DNA from: Phocoena phocoena
Taxonomy: Eukaryota; Chordata; Mammalia; Artiodactyla; Phocoenidae
Length of the DNA stretch: 64,000 nt
NCBI RefSeq assembly: GCF_963924675.1
Contig: NC_089239.1
Location: 35,363,818 to 35,427,817 of the forward strand
Reading direction: 5' to 3'
Numbering within the stretch: position 1 is the stretch's first letter; each line of letters opens with the position of its first letter. The translations under genes and the position numbers were made by a program. Positions 34,766 through 46,905 of the stretch are shown here, one piece after another. Below the pieces are notes generated by a model that was not told where the DNA came from, did not search any database, and saw only the letters and a list, made by a program, of their open reading frames with translations.

Positions 34766-36507
34766 AAGAGTGTCAACCCCTAATCACCCAGCCCCTCCAG
34801 CCTCACCCAATAGACAACCACTGTTCTTATTTCCATTATGGTGATTAGTCTTACTTATCCTTGAACTTCATTTAAATGTAGCTCATTAAATGCAATGTGT
34901 TTTGTTTTTTTTTTTTTTTTTTTGCTTCTGGCTTCTTTCCTTCAATATAATGTTTCTGAGTCACATCCTGTTCTTGAGTGTAACAGTAATTAACCTTGAA
35001 ACAAATCAACACTGCTTCAGTCTTCACCCCACTTCACACTCCCACCAGAAAGGTATGAGAGTTCCATTTGTCCCAGATCTTCACCAGCATTTGTTGTTAT
35101 TAGTCTTCTGGGTTTTAGCTTTCCTTGTGACCTTGCTGTGGCTTTAATTGGCATTATCCTTATGATTAATGATTTGAGCATATTTTCATGTGCTTATTAG
35201 CCATTCACATTTCTCCATTTTTTGAAGGTGTCTGTGTAAGTCATTTGCCCTTTAGGTGTGTTTGCCTGATGTGTGGGAGCTTTTAAAATATATTTTGGAT
35301 ATAAGACCTTTGTCAGATTTTATGGATTATGAATATTTTCATTTAGTCTGTGGCTTGTTTATTTTCTTAACTGTGTCTTTTGATAAACTGGTGTTTTTAT
35401 TTTGATGAACTCTAACTGGTTGATTTTTCATTTATGGTTAATGTTTCTGGTGTCCTCTCTAAGAAATATTTGCCAATAACAAGTTTGAAAATTTTTATGG
35501 TTTTGGTTCTTACATTTCGGTCTGTGATGATCTTGAATTAATTTTTGTACATGGTTTGAGGTCAGGGTTGAGATGCATTTTCGTCACATGTTTATGCAAT
35601 TATTCTACCACAACTTATCGAAAAATAATTTCTTTCCAAGTTGACTTGCTTTGGCACATTAGTGAAAGTCAATTGCTCATAAATAATATGTCTATTTCTG
35701 AACTATTCTATTTCATTGATCTATTGGATTATCCCTATACCAATACCACTCTCTGTGGAACATGGTAGTCTTGAAATCAGATAATGTAAGCCTCCAGTTG
35801 TGTTCTTTTTCATGATTGCTTTAGCTAGTTTAGATCCTTTACATTTCCATATATATTTAAGAATTCACTAGTCAATTGCTACCAAAAAAAAATCCTGTTG
35901 GGATATTGGTTGAGATTGCACTGAGTCTGTAGTTCAATTTGACAGGAAATGACTATTTTAACAATTTTGAGCCTTCCAATCCATGAACATGGAAACTCTC
36001 TCCTTTCATTTAGATCTTTTTTCATATTTTGCCCTTTTCAGTGTAGAGATTTCACACATCTTTTAAGCTTATTCTGAAATATTTTATCTTTTTATGCTCT
36101 TATAAAATGAATTTAAAATCTTCCATTTCCCATTTCATTGTTCACTGCCAATATGTTGAAATACCATGGATTTTTTAATATATTGACCTTGTATCCTGCA
36201 ATCATTCAGATGTACTTACTACTTCTAGTAGTTTTTCCCGTAGGTACCTTTGGATTTTTATGTAGATGGTCATTTTGTCTATGTATATAGAATTTCACTT
36301 CATCTTTCCCCATTTTTATTCCTTTTATGTCTTTCTCTTTCCTACTGTACAAACTTGGACTACCTGGCAAATGTTGAAAAGAAGTGGTGGGAACAGGTAT
36401 TTTGCTTTGTTTCTGATCTCAGAAGAAAAGTATTCAATGTTTTATCATTAAGTCTGATGTTAACTTTAGGCTGTTGGTAGTTGCCTTTTAAGACTAAGGA
36501 AGTTCTG

Positions 36508-36715
36508 GGCTTCCCTGGTGGCGCAGTGGTTGAGAGTCTGCCTGCCGTTTAGGGGACACGGGTTCGTGACCCGGCCTGGGAAGATCCCACATGCCGCGGA
36601 GCGGCTGGGCCCGTGAGCCATGGCCGTTGAGCCTGTGCGTCCAGAGCCTGTGCTCCGCAACGGGAGAGGCCACAACAGTGAGAGGCCCGCATACCGCAAA
36701 AAAAAAAAAAAAAAA
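36508..36715 (+). mobile_element. CHR SINE S3 inside the old L1M
   Basis: Full-length copy with A tail, flanked by a perfect 17-bp target-site duplication AGACTAAGGAAGTTCTG (36491-36507 and 36716-36732). Confidence 0.95.
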
Positions 36716-38916
36716 AGACTAAGGAAGTTCTGTCTATTCCTGGTTTAAGTGGTGTGTTTTTTTGTTTGTTTTTCTGAGTTTTTTTTTTTTTATATAATGA
36801 ATAGGTATTGAATTTTGTCAAAAGCTTTTCTTCCTGCACATATTGAGATGATTATATGGTCTTACTTCCTTTTCTGATAATTTGATGGATTAAATTGATC
36901 TTTTAAGTGCTATCTTTCATTCCTGGGATAAATCCCCATTTGGTTGTAATGTATGACCATTTTATGTAATCCTAGATTTGACTTGATAATATTTTCTTAA
37001 TAAAACTTATTTAAGTCTATATTCTGGAGGAACATTGGTCTCTGATTTCCTTTTCTTGAAATATTTTTGTCAGTCTTTTATTATCAGGGTATTGCTGGCC
37101 TCTGTATATGAGCTGGAAAGTATTTATTTCCTCCTCCTTTCTTTTCTTAAATAACTATGTAGATTTATGTATCTATAAAATTTTGCTAGAATTCACCAGA
37201 GACTCCATCTGGGCTTGGAGTCTTCTTGGTTGGGAGGTTTTTAATTACAAATTCAATTCTTTAAGAGATACAGAGTTATTCACATTTTTTCATTTTTTTT
37301 CTTATGTTAATTTAGGTGAATTGAGTTTTTCAGCATTTTTATTTCATCTAAGTTGTCAAGCATTTTCCCACAAATGTTCATAATATTCCTTTGTTATCCT
37401 TTAAGTTTCTGTATGAACTATGGTCATATCCCCTCTGTCATTCCTTATACTGGCAACTTGTGTTTTCAAATTTTTTTTTAATAAGTTTTGCTGAGGTCCA
37501 CTACTTTTATTAGTCTCTTCAAAGTATCAACTTTTGATTTGTTAGTTTTCTTTATTTGTTGTCTGTTTTTAATTTCATTTTTGCTCTTATTTTTACTATT
37601 TTTTTCTTCTTACTTTGGTTTTAATTTGATCCTTTTTTTCCAGATACTTAAGGCAGTAACATAGATTATTAGCTTTAAAATGTTTTTCTCTTCCAAGTGT
37701 TTTTAATGCTACAAGTTTCCCCTGAATCACTGCTTTAGCTGCATTTCACACATTTTTATTTGTATTTTCATTGTCATTTACTTGAAAATATTTTCTAGTT
37801 TCCAATTATGATTTATTCTTTTACATTGCATAATTCAGAGGTATGTTGTTTTAATTCCAAATACATGAGAATTTTTCTAGGTCGCTTATTCTTGTGGATT
37901 TCTAATTTAATTCCTGTCATTAGAGACATATTTTGTGAGATTTCTATTTTTTGCAATTTATTGAGACATTTTATTTTCTAGCCCAGCATCAGCATAAGGT
38001 CTATCTTGGTGAATGTTCCAAGTGCTTTGGAAAGAAATTCATACTATGAAATTTTTGGATGTGGTGTTATATAACTATTAATTTATTCAATTTGGTTGAT
38101 CATGTGGTTGAAACTGTCTTTATCCTAACAATTTTTTATCTACTAATTTTATAAAATACTGAGAGAGAGGTGTTAAAAATCTCTACTTATGAATGTGGAT
38201 GTATCACTTTCTTTAGTTCTGTACAACATTTGCTTTATGCATTTTTGTAACTCTGTTATTAGGTGCATACACATATACCTGTGTTAGGATTAATGTAAGT
38301 TCCTAATGAAATAACTATTTTATCATTATGAAAGATCACTGTTTTAACACTCCTTATCTTCATATCTGCTCTGTCTGATGTTAGTAGAGCCACATTACCT
38401 AACTTTCGCCTATTGTTTTCATGGTATATCCTTTTCTAATCTTTTGCTTTCAGTATGCCTGTATCTTATAATGAAGGTGAATTTCTTGAGACCGTGTATA
38501 TTTAGTTCTTCAATTTTGTCTGGTTTGCCTTATAATCAGAATTTTTAGCTCATTGCATTTAATAAAATTAATATTGCAGTTGAAGTCTGCAACCTTGCTA
38601 TTTATTGGATTTGGTTTTGATTCCTCTGTTTCCCCTTTCCTGCTTTGTATTGGGATTAATCTTTTTTTTCAATATACATTTTAATTCTTCCATTCTGGGT
38701 CGTTAGTTGTGCCTAATGTAATGGTTACAAGAGGCAGTCTTATCATAGTATACTTAGTACGCTTCCCATAATATTTCAAAACTTTGTAACACTATAATTA
38801 CATTTGCTCCCTCATTCTTGTGCTATTTTTATCATATATTTTAATTCTACACACATTAAGACACTACAATATGATATTGTTTTTGCTTTAAACAGTCAGC
38901 TGTTTAAAAAAAAAAA

Positions 38917-39348
38917 CTATATTAGTTTGCTAGTGTTGCTATAACAAAATACCTGCTGAGTGGCTTAAACCACAGAAATTTATTGTCTCACAGTTCTGGA
39001 AACTAGAAGTTCCAGATCAAGGTGTCAGCAAGCCATGCCCCCACTGTGACAGATGCTAAGGAAAGCTCTCTGGTCTAGGCCTGTCTCCTCTAACTTCTCA
39101 TAGTTCCTTGGCTTCTGGGCACATAACTCCAATCTTCATATAGCATTCTTCCTGTATATATGTCTCTGTGTCCAAATATCCCCTTTTTATAAGGACATGG
39201 AGCACATTGAATTAGGATCCACCTAATTATCTCATCTTAACATGACTACATCTGCAAAGATCCTATTTCCAAACTAGGTCACATTCACAGGTACTGGGGA
39301 TTTAGGACTTCAATGTATGAATTTTGGGAGACACAACTCAACCCACAA
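38917..39348. mobile_element. LTR-like ancient repeat nested in the old L1M
   Basis: Landmarks are 'tattagtttgctagtgttgc', 'ggcttaaaccacagaaattt', 'cacagttctggaaactagaa', 'cacattcacaggtactgggg' and 'gacacaactcaacccacaac'. These follow a common mammalian repeat whose ends (TG...CA-like) suggest a solo LTR. I cannot name the family with confidence. L1M ORF-like sequence resumes on its right. Confidence 0.55.
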
Positions 39349-39726
39349 CGCTAAGAAAAGGGGGGAAAAGTTTATATGTATCTCTGTATACTTACAGTTT
39401 CCCACGTTCTTCATTCCTTCCCACAGATCAAGTTTCCATCTGGTATCATTTCCCTTCAGCCTGAAGATATTTTTGTAGCATTTCTGGCAGTGCAGGTTTG
39501 CTAGTGACAAATTTTCTCAGCTTTCATTTATCTGAAAATCTTTATTTTAATCTATGTAAAGGGTCTCTTTTTTACTGGACACAGAATTCTGGCTTGACAC
39601 GTTTTTTCCCATCACTTTGAAGGTGTCATTTAATTGTCCTCTGGCCTCCATTGTTTCTGGCGGGAAGTTGGCCGTCATTCATATTGTTATTCTTTTATAT
39701 CAAGATCTCTCAGATTAGCACTTTTT

Positions 39727-39933
39727 CTGTTTTTTTTTTTGCGGTACGCGGGCCTCTCACTGTTGTGGCCTCTCCCGCTGCGGAGCACAGGCTCCGGACG
39801 CGCAGGCTCAGCGGCCATGGCTCACGGGCCCAGCCGCTCCGCGGCATGTGGGATCCTCCCAGACCGGGGCACGAACCCGTGTCCCCTGCATCGGCAGACG
39901 GACTCTCAACCACAGCGCCACCAGGGAAGCCCC
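39727..39933 (-). mobile_element. CHR SINE S4 inside the old L1M
   Basis: Antisense full-length copy, CpG-rich and therefore probably young. Direct repeat gcacttttt occurs at 39718-39726 and 39934-39942. Open frames across it (39634-39951, 39651-40064) are artefacts. Confidence 0.95.
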
Positions 39934-39942
39934 GCACTTTTT

Positions 39943-40140
39943 ATATTTTAAGCCGTGTAATTCTTTGCTGTAGGTGGCTCTCTCCTGTGCATCATGGCGT
40001 GTTTAGCAGCACCTCTGGCCTCTACTTAGTTGCCATTAGCACCCCACCTCCACCTTCAGTGTGAAAATCAAATATATGTCCAGTTGTCTCAAATATCCTG
40101 TTCAGCTTTATTGTTCCTTATTGTGGGAGAGCATGGCCAT
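39943..40140 (-). mobile_element. MER20-like hAT-Charlie fossil
   Basis: The antisense reading has 'ttctttgctgtaggtggct', 'tcctgtgcatcatggcgtg', 'tttagcagcacctctggc', 'ctctacttagttgccattag' and 'caccccacctcc'. They are in the order of the short hAT element known as MER20. The termini are eroded. MER20 copies are known to act as uterine enhancers in eutherians; there is no evidence for that here. Confidence 0.65.
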
Positions 40141-40394
40141 TGCCAGTTATTCCATCATGGCCACGTGTGGAAGATATTCTGATTTGCCATAGTGTTTAAT
40201 GAGAGACAAAATAATTGCAGTGAATCTGTTTTCAGTAGAGTTAAAGGACATGCCATCATCTTCAAATCTAGACAAATAAAATATCCCCCAGTCTCTCATA
40301 AAGTGAACACATCTCCTGATTTTCCTAGCATAGTGCCAGTTAACGCCTATTATTGATAGCTTCTCATTTCACTCTCAGAAATATTCTAGCTTTT

Positions 40395-40447
40395 ACGCAA
40401 CATTGTAAATCAACTATACTTCAATTTTAAAAAGGAAAATTAAAAAA
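40395..40447 (+). mobile_element. Tiny 5'-truncated L1 insertion (about 53 bp)
   Basis: Only the last bases of an artiodactyl-type L1 ('acgcaacattgtaaatcaac ... tatacttcaat') and an A-rich tail are present. They are bracketed by near-identical tctagctttt (40385-40394) and tctagttttg (40448-40457). Confidence 0.65.
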
Positions 40448-40457
40448 TCTAGTTTTG

Positions 40458-42448
40458 GCAATAAATTGCCAGGCTACCCTATTTATACAAATTAATAATA
40501 ATGATTTTAAGTGGGAGAATCCTATAGAATCCAACGTAATCTTCGTTATACAGTCATTTTTAGTGTTCATTTTGCCTTTTCCAAAATTTAAGATCATTAT
40601 TTCTTTTTAGGAATAACATTTTCTTTACCAGTGTGTAAGATTGCATAGAACCAACCTCTCCGTTTGCTAGTGCTTTGAAATGTTTCAAATGTGGTCAAAA
40701 AGTGATTTAAGAAATAAACTGCGTAACACAGGATAGACTTTTATTAAGATAGTTCTCACATAGCAAAAATGTATCCTATTTGCTCACAGATTTCTCTTTT
40801 ACTAGATTTTTTATTGTCAAGAGACAGCAAATTGCTCTCACTTGCCATGGTTGGTTGGACTAACTCCATGGACTCCGCGGCCAGAGCCCTGGCTTGATAG
40901 AAATGTGACAATGGACAGAGGCAATGATGTATTATTTGGGAGGACGAGTTAAGACATGTTCTTAGGTCTTGAAGCTCTCTTAGTTCCTTTTACAGTCATG
41001 TACATCTTAGCTATCGTGACCTTCCGAAAAACACCCTACAGAAAAAGACATTTACGTGGAGAAAAATGTCCTGTATTTCCTTACTTTTGGAAAAGCATGA
41101 GTTCCTTGAGGAAAACAGTATTTGAGAGTAATTGCAGTGTCTCTGGCCATCAGTATGACTCCCCTGATGTAAGGACATCATGTTCTCTGGACTGCATTTC
41201 TGGCCATGTAGTCAATGCCTCGGTAGCTTAGTAAACATAATGTAAGTCCAATACACTTGTTCATTATTTATTTTCTTTGAATATATACCTAGATAATGCA
41301 AGCTGACAAAGTTGTTTTTCAGTCCCCCCGTTGTATATCATATTGAAGATGGTAATAAGCATTGAACTTTCAAATCTTACGCAAATATGTTGTATTTCCA
41401 TCTATCCCCTGTTCAACAATTTGTTATTTTTATGTTTTCATATTGAAAATTATTCATAACCTATTTAATGTCAGACTTGTACCTACAATGAAATATGGAG
41501 AACACCTTTCATTAAGTGGAAGGTTTTCTTTTATGATGGTCCTTACAGAAGATTCAAACTGTTAGTCAGAGGTACTTACTTTGAGAGAGTAGCAGCTTGG
41601 GTGCTGTAATATGTTTCTTCTGTTTTAAAACATCCCAAAGAATGCTGTCAGCTCTGAGTTTCTATACCTAGTATCTCCTAAATCAGATCAGACCATTTTT
41701 ATATAATGGTTGCAAATGTGTTTTTTTGAATGTTAAATCTGCTTCTGTTTTTCAATCAATTTAAAACGTGTAGAAAAAAGTGTTCTGATTGTATATTATC
41801 CAATTTTCATCAGCTGCCGGAAGGAAATGCTGTGAAAATCTGTGATTTAAAACCCTTAAAACTTCTGCTTGAAATGCATGTTTTGTTAACAACATTAGAG
41901 ATGCAAAGTATCTTAAACAGAATTTTGATGTCTTTATTAATAGCATTTAAAAGTTTTAGGATTTCAGATATTCATAGATTTTGTTCTCCTTGATTTACAA
42001 GGTCATGTACTTTAGACCTTTCTATTTCTCCTTTTGGAAATAATTGGAACTGTGAAGGAAGTGGTAAAAGAAAGAAAAAGAATTGCATTATTAGCGACAA
42101 TACTATCCTTTCTAGGGTTTAATGGAGAAACATATTTTATATTGGCTATATAAATAACCATAAATAACAATAAACACTCAAAACCCATTGTGTATAAATC
42201 ACTTGCCTGTGAGCTGCGTGAAATACAAAGATCTTGTCTTCCGTGAGTTTGTAATCTAGTTAAATGAATGAAAATACAACATGCCAAAGGAGTGGTAGAC
42301 TTAAGTGCTGTAGGGATTTAAAAGAGCAAAAATTGTTTTTTCTTTCTCTACGACTTGATGGCTGAAGTGGGATTTGAGTTAAGGAGTGAAAGTAATGCAT
42401 AATAGTAATTCATGATGAAAATACTGTTGAATACTAACAAATTTAAGT
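40458..42448. other. Unique AT-rich DNA, no gene seen
   Basis: No named repeat or exon is recognised. Open frames at 40956-41231 and 41730-41993 have no domain I recognise and no splice context. Confidence 0.4.
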
Positions 42449-42464
42449 GCAACATATTTTTTTT

Positions 42465-42498
42465 GTGATCTTTATGAGTGTCTCATGAACTTTATTTG
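42465..42498 (-). other. Putative L1 3'-transduced segment
   Basis: Between two A tails (42499-42505 and 42457-42464, read on the minus strand) lies a 34-bp unique sequence containing AATAAA-like signals (CAAATAAAG, CATAAAG). This layout inside one target-site duplication is the signature of read-through past the L1 polyadenylation site. It marks sequence that flanked the source element. Confidence 0.7.
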
Positions 42499-42861
42499 TT
42501 TTTTTAACATCTTTATTGGAGTGTAATTGCTTTACAATAGTGTGTTAGTTTCTGCTTTATAACAAAGTGAATCAGCTATACATATACATATATCCCAATA
42601 TCTCCTCCCTCTTGTGTCTCCACCCACCCTCCCTATCCCACCCCTCTAGGTGGTCACAAAGCACCAAGCTGATCTCCCTGTGCTATGCGGCTGCTTCCCA
42701 CTAGCCATCTGTTTTACATTTGGTAGTGTATATATGTCCATGCCACTCTCTCACTTCGCCCCAGCTTACCCTTCCCCGTCCCCGTGTTCTCAAGTCCATC
42801 CTCTACGTCTGTGTCTTTATTCCTGTCCTGCCCCTAGGTTCATCAGAACCAATTGTTTTTT

Positions 42862-45800
42862 TTAGATTCCATATATAAGTGTTAGCATACGGTATTTGCT
42901 TTTCTCTTTCTGACTTACTTCACTCTGTTGGACAGACTGCAAATCCATCCACCTCACTACAAATAACTCAATTTCATTTCTTTTTATGGCTGAGTAATAT
43001 TCCATTGTATATATGTGCCACATCTTCTTTATCCATTCATCTGTCGATGGGCATTTAGCTTGCTTCTATATCCTGGGTATTGTAAACAGAGCTGCGATGA
43101 ACACTGTGGTACATGACTCTTTTTGAATGATTGTTTTCTCAGGGTATATGCCCAGTACTAGGATTGCTGGGTCGTATGGTAGTTCTAGTTTTAGTTTTTT
43201 AAGGAACCTCCATTCTGGGCTCCATAGTGGCTGTACCAATTCACATTCCTACCAGCAGTGCAAGAGTGTTCCCTTTTCTCCACACCCTCTCCAGCATTTA
43301 TTGTTTCTAGTTTTTTTGATGATGGCCATTCTGACTGGTGTGAGGTGATACCTCATTGTAGTTTTGATTTGCATTTCTCTAATGATTAATGATGTTGAGC
43401 ATCCTTTCATGTGTTTGTTGGCAATCTATATATCTTCTTTGGAGAAATGTCTATTTAGGTCTTCTGCCCATTTTTGGATTGGGTTGTTTGTTTCTTTGAT
43501 ATTGAGCTGCATGAGCTGCTTGTAAATTTTGGAGATTAATCCTTTGTCAGTGGCTTCATTTGCAAATATTTTCTCCCATTCTGAGGGTTGTCTTTTTGTC
43601 CTACTTATGGTTTCCTTTGCTGTGCAAAAGCTTTGAGGTTTCATTAGGTCCCACTTGTTTATTTTTGTTTTAATTTCCATTTCTCTAGGAGGTGGGTCAG
43701 AAAGGATCTAGCTGTGATTTATGTCATTGAGTGTTCTGCCTATGTTTTCCTCTATGAGTTTTATAGTGTCTGGCCTTATATTTAGGTCTTTAATCCATTT
43801 TCAGTTTATTTTTGTGTATGGTGTTAGAAAGTGTTCTAATTTCATTCTTTTACACATAGCTGTCCAGTTTTCCCAGCACAACTTATGAAGAGGCTGTTTT
43901 TTCTCCACTGTATATTCTTGCCTCCTTTATCAGAGATAAGGTGACCATATGTGCGTGGGTTTATCTCTGGGCTTTCTATCCTGTTCCATTGATCTGTCTT
44001 TCTGTTTTTGTGCCAGTACCATACTGTCTTGATTACTGTAGCTTTGTAGTATAGTGTGAAGTCCCAGAACCTGATTCCTCCAGCTACATTTTTATTTCTC
44101 AAGATTGCTTTGGCTCTTCAAGGTATTTTGTGTTTCCATACAAATTGTGAAATTTTTTGTTCTAGTTCTGTGAAAAATGCCATTGGTAGTTTTATAGGGA
44201 TTGCATTGAATCTGTAGATTGCTTTGGGTAGTAGAGTCATTTTCACAGCGTTGATTCTTCCAATCTAAGAACATGGTATATCTCTCCATCTGTTTGTATC
44301 ATCTTTAATTTCTTTCATCAGTGCCTATAATTTTCTTCATACAGGTCCTCTTCTGCTTAGGTAGGTTTATTCCCAGGTATTTTATTCTTTTTGTTGCAGT
44401 GGTAAATGGGAGCATTTCCTAAATTTCACTTTCAGATTTTTCATCATTAGTGTATAGGAATGCCAGAGATTTCTGTGCATTAATTTTGTATCCTGCTATT
44501 TTCCCGAATTCATTGATTAGCTCTAGTAGTTTTCTGGTGGCATCTTTAGGATTCTCTATGTATAGTATCATGTCATCTGCAAACAGTGAAATTTTACTTC
44601 TTCTTTTCCAATTTGGATTCCTTTTATTTCTTTTTTGTCTCTGATTGCTGTGGCTAAAACTTCCAAAACTATGTTGAATAAGAGTGGTGAGAGTGGGCAA
44701 CCTTGTCTTGTTCCTGATCTTAGAGGAAATGCTTTTAGTTTTTCACCATTGAGAACGATGTTGGCTGTGTGTTTGTCATATATGGCCTTTATTGTGTTGA
44801 GATAAGTTCCCTCTATGCCTATTGTCTGGAGAGTTTTTATCATAAATGGGTGTTGAATTTTGTCAGAAGCTTTTTCTGCATCTATTGAGACGATCATATG
44901 GTTTTTCTCCTTCAGTTTGTTAAGATGGTTTATCACATTGATTGATTTGCATATATTGAAGAATCCTTGGGTTACTGGAATAAACCCCACTTGATCATGG
45001 TGTGTGATCCTTTTAATGTGCTGTTGGATTCTGTTTGCTAGTATTTTGTGGAGGATTTTTGCATCTATGTTCATCAGTGATATTGGCCTGTAGTTTTCTT
45101 TCTTTGTGACATCCTTGTCTGGTTTCGGTATCAGGGTGATGGTGGCCTTGTAGAATGAGTTTGGGAGTGTTCCTCCCTCTCCTATATTTTGGAATAGTTT
45201 GAGAAGGATAGGTGTTAGCTCTTCTCTAAATGTTTGATAGAATTCGCCTGTGAAGCCATTTGGTCCTGGGCTTTTGTTTGTTGGAAGATTTTTAATCACA
45301 GTCTCAATTTCAGTGCTTGTGATTGGTCTGTTCATATTTTCCGTTTCTTCCTGGTTCATTCTCAGAAGGTTGTGCTTTTCTAAGAATTAGTCCATTTCTT
45401 CCAGGTTGTCCATTTTATTGGCATAGAGTTGCTTGTAGTAATCTCTCACGTTCCTTTGTATTTCTGCAGTGTCAGTTGTTACTTCTCCTTTTTCATTTCT
45501 AATTCTATTGATTTGAGTCTTCTCCCTTTTTTTCTTGATGAGTCTGGCTAATGGTTTATCAATTTTGTTTATCTTCTCCAAGAACCAGCTTGTAGTTTTA
45601 TTGATCTTTGCCATTGTTTCCTTCATTTCTTTTTCATTTATTTCTGATCTGATCTTTATGATTTCTTTCCTTCTGCTAACTTTAGGGGTTTTTTTTTTGT
45701 TCTTCTTTCTCTAATTGCTTTAGGTGTAAGGTTAGATTGTTTATCTGAGATGTTTCTTGTTTCTTGAGGTAGGATTGTATTGCTACAAACTTCCTCTTAG

Positions 45801-45897
45801 AACTGCCTTTGCTGCATCCCATAGGTTTGGGGTCATGGTGTTTTCACTGTCATTTGTTGCTAGGTATTTTTTGGTTTGCTCTTTGATTTCTTCGGTG
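42862..45897 (-). pseudogene. L1 copy D ORF2, endonuclease missing, frameshifted
   Basis: The longest clean frame (44568-45359) carries [13 protein letters not shown], motif A as [11 protein letters not shown] (Phe to Ser), [12 protein letters not shown] and GKEEVK. A one-base frame change then separates it from motif C, which is intact in the next frame ([16 protein letters not shown], about 44550-44610). A stop lies upstream at 45389-45391 (ahead of KFLE-type sequence). In the C-terminal Cys motif (about 43240-43300) all Cys/His ligands remain but a Trp codon is TAG. The ORF terminates at TAA read from 42862-42864. Plus-strand frames across this block are shadows. Confidence 0.88.
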
Positions 45898-46505
45898 GCA
45901 ACATATTTTTTATTAAGCCTAGCAACCTACCTTGGATATGAAAAGTGCGTAAAATATGATATCAACCAACTAGAACAGATGCTTTTCTTTTTTATAGCTT
46001 TCTTTGGTTTCATACTAATTGATAAAAACAGAAGTACTGAAACTTTGTGTTAATTAGTACTTTATTTAGTTTTTCATATTTTGTTTTACCTAATCTGTCA
46101 GTCAGTGTTTATGCTTATCTGCAAGTAAGAGATTACCAAAAACTGGTGACATATACATACAGGGATTTATTTTCTCACTTAAAGCAAGTCCCAGGTTATG
46201 GCAACTCCATGATGTCATTAGGATTTTTCCTCACCCTTCACTATTCCACCCCTGTGGTATTCAGTCAGGTCCAAGAGAGCTGCTGGAGCTGCAGTCATCA
46301 CATCCCTCTTCCAGGCCTACAGAGAGTAGAAGGGACAAAGAAGGATGCCAGCCCTTCCTTTAAGGAGCCTTCACGGAAGCACCATACTTTAGTTTGCTCA
46401 TATGTCAGTGGCCAAAAGGTAGTCAAATAAGCAACTCTACTGCAGACAGTTTAGGAAATGCAGTTGTCCAGATGGTTACATGACTGCCTAGACTAAAGTT
46501 AAGGA

Positions 46506-46555
46506 TTTGTTTTTTTGTTTTCTTTTGTTTTTGTTTTCTTTTGTTTTGTTTTTTG
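46506..46555. repeat. (TTTTG)n/(TTTTC)n microsatellite
   Basis: Interrupted TTTTG and TTTTC units of the plus strand run for about 50 bases. Confidence 0.8.
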
Positions 46556-46856
46556 CTATGGAGAGGAAGGAGGTATCAGAGACTAGAGTAGGCACATAGC
46601 TGTTTCTCTCATTCCTACTATAAACATTTTTCATGTCCGTGGTGCAAATTGTGGCATTACTAAGTCAAAATGAGCCTGGCTGACATTATATAAGGGATAT
46701 TGCTTATTGGGTTGATATTCTAGGCACCACCCATGCCAGTTGTCCAATTATATGATGATCATGAAAAATTTCATCGAAAATGACTAAACCTAGAATGAGA
46801 GTGTTGGATCTCTGGCTGTGTGGTTAACTTATATAAGAGTGTATGTGTCATTATAT

Positions 46857-46905
46857 TGGTTGGATAGATGGATAGACAGATATATGGGTATGTATGTAGG
46901 TAACA
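46857..46905. repeat. Degenerate tetranucleotide repeat (GATA/GTAT)
   Basis: 'ggatagatggatagacagat' continues into 'gggtatgtatgtaggtaa'. It is a decaying GGAT/GATA/GTAT array. Confidence 0.75.

Larger units (their letters stand above)
34766..39955 (-). mobile_element. Old L1M (antisense), long but decayed, with three nested insertions
   Basis: The sequence runs in antisense L1 order: 3' region (34766-35000), ORF2 C-terminus, reverse transcriptase (about 35500-37300), endonuclease (37900-38560), and finally an ORF1-like end ('ctttcatttatctgaaaatc', 39520-39727). It is far more diverged than copies A-E, with no open sense frame. A CHR SINE (36508-36715), an LTR-like element (38917-39348) and a second CHR SINE (39727-39933) interrupt it. 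Near 34990-35010 an internal deletion joins distant 3' segments. Confidence 0.82.
42462..45897 (-). mobile_element. L1 copy D: 5'-truncated LINE-1 with probable 3' transduction
   Basis: The minus strand gives ORF2 from just inside its reverse-transcriptase linker to the stop, then the 3'UTR and a short A tail (T run 42499-42505). Beyond that tail lie 34 bp of non-L1 sequence (42465-42498) and a second A tail. The whole is flanked by a 13-bp target-site duplication gcaacatattttt (42449-42461 and 45898-45910). Truncation is at 45897, before the endonuclease, so no EN or ORF1 is present. Confidence 0.9.
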
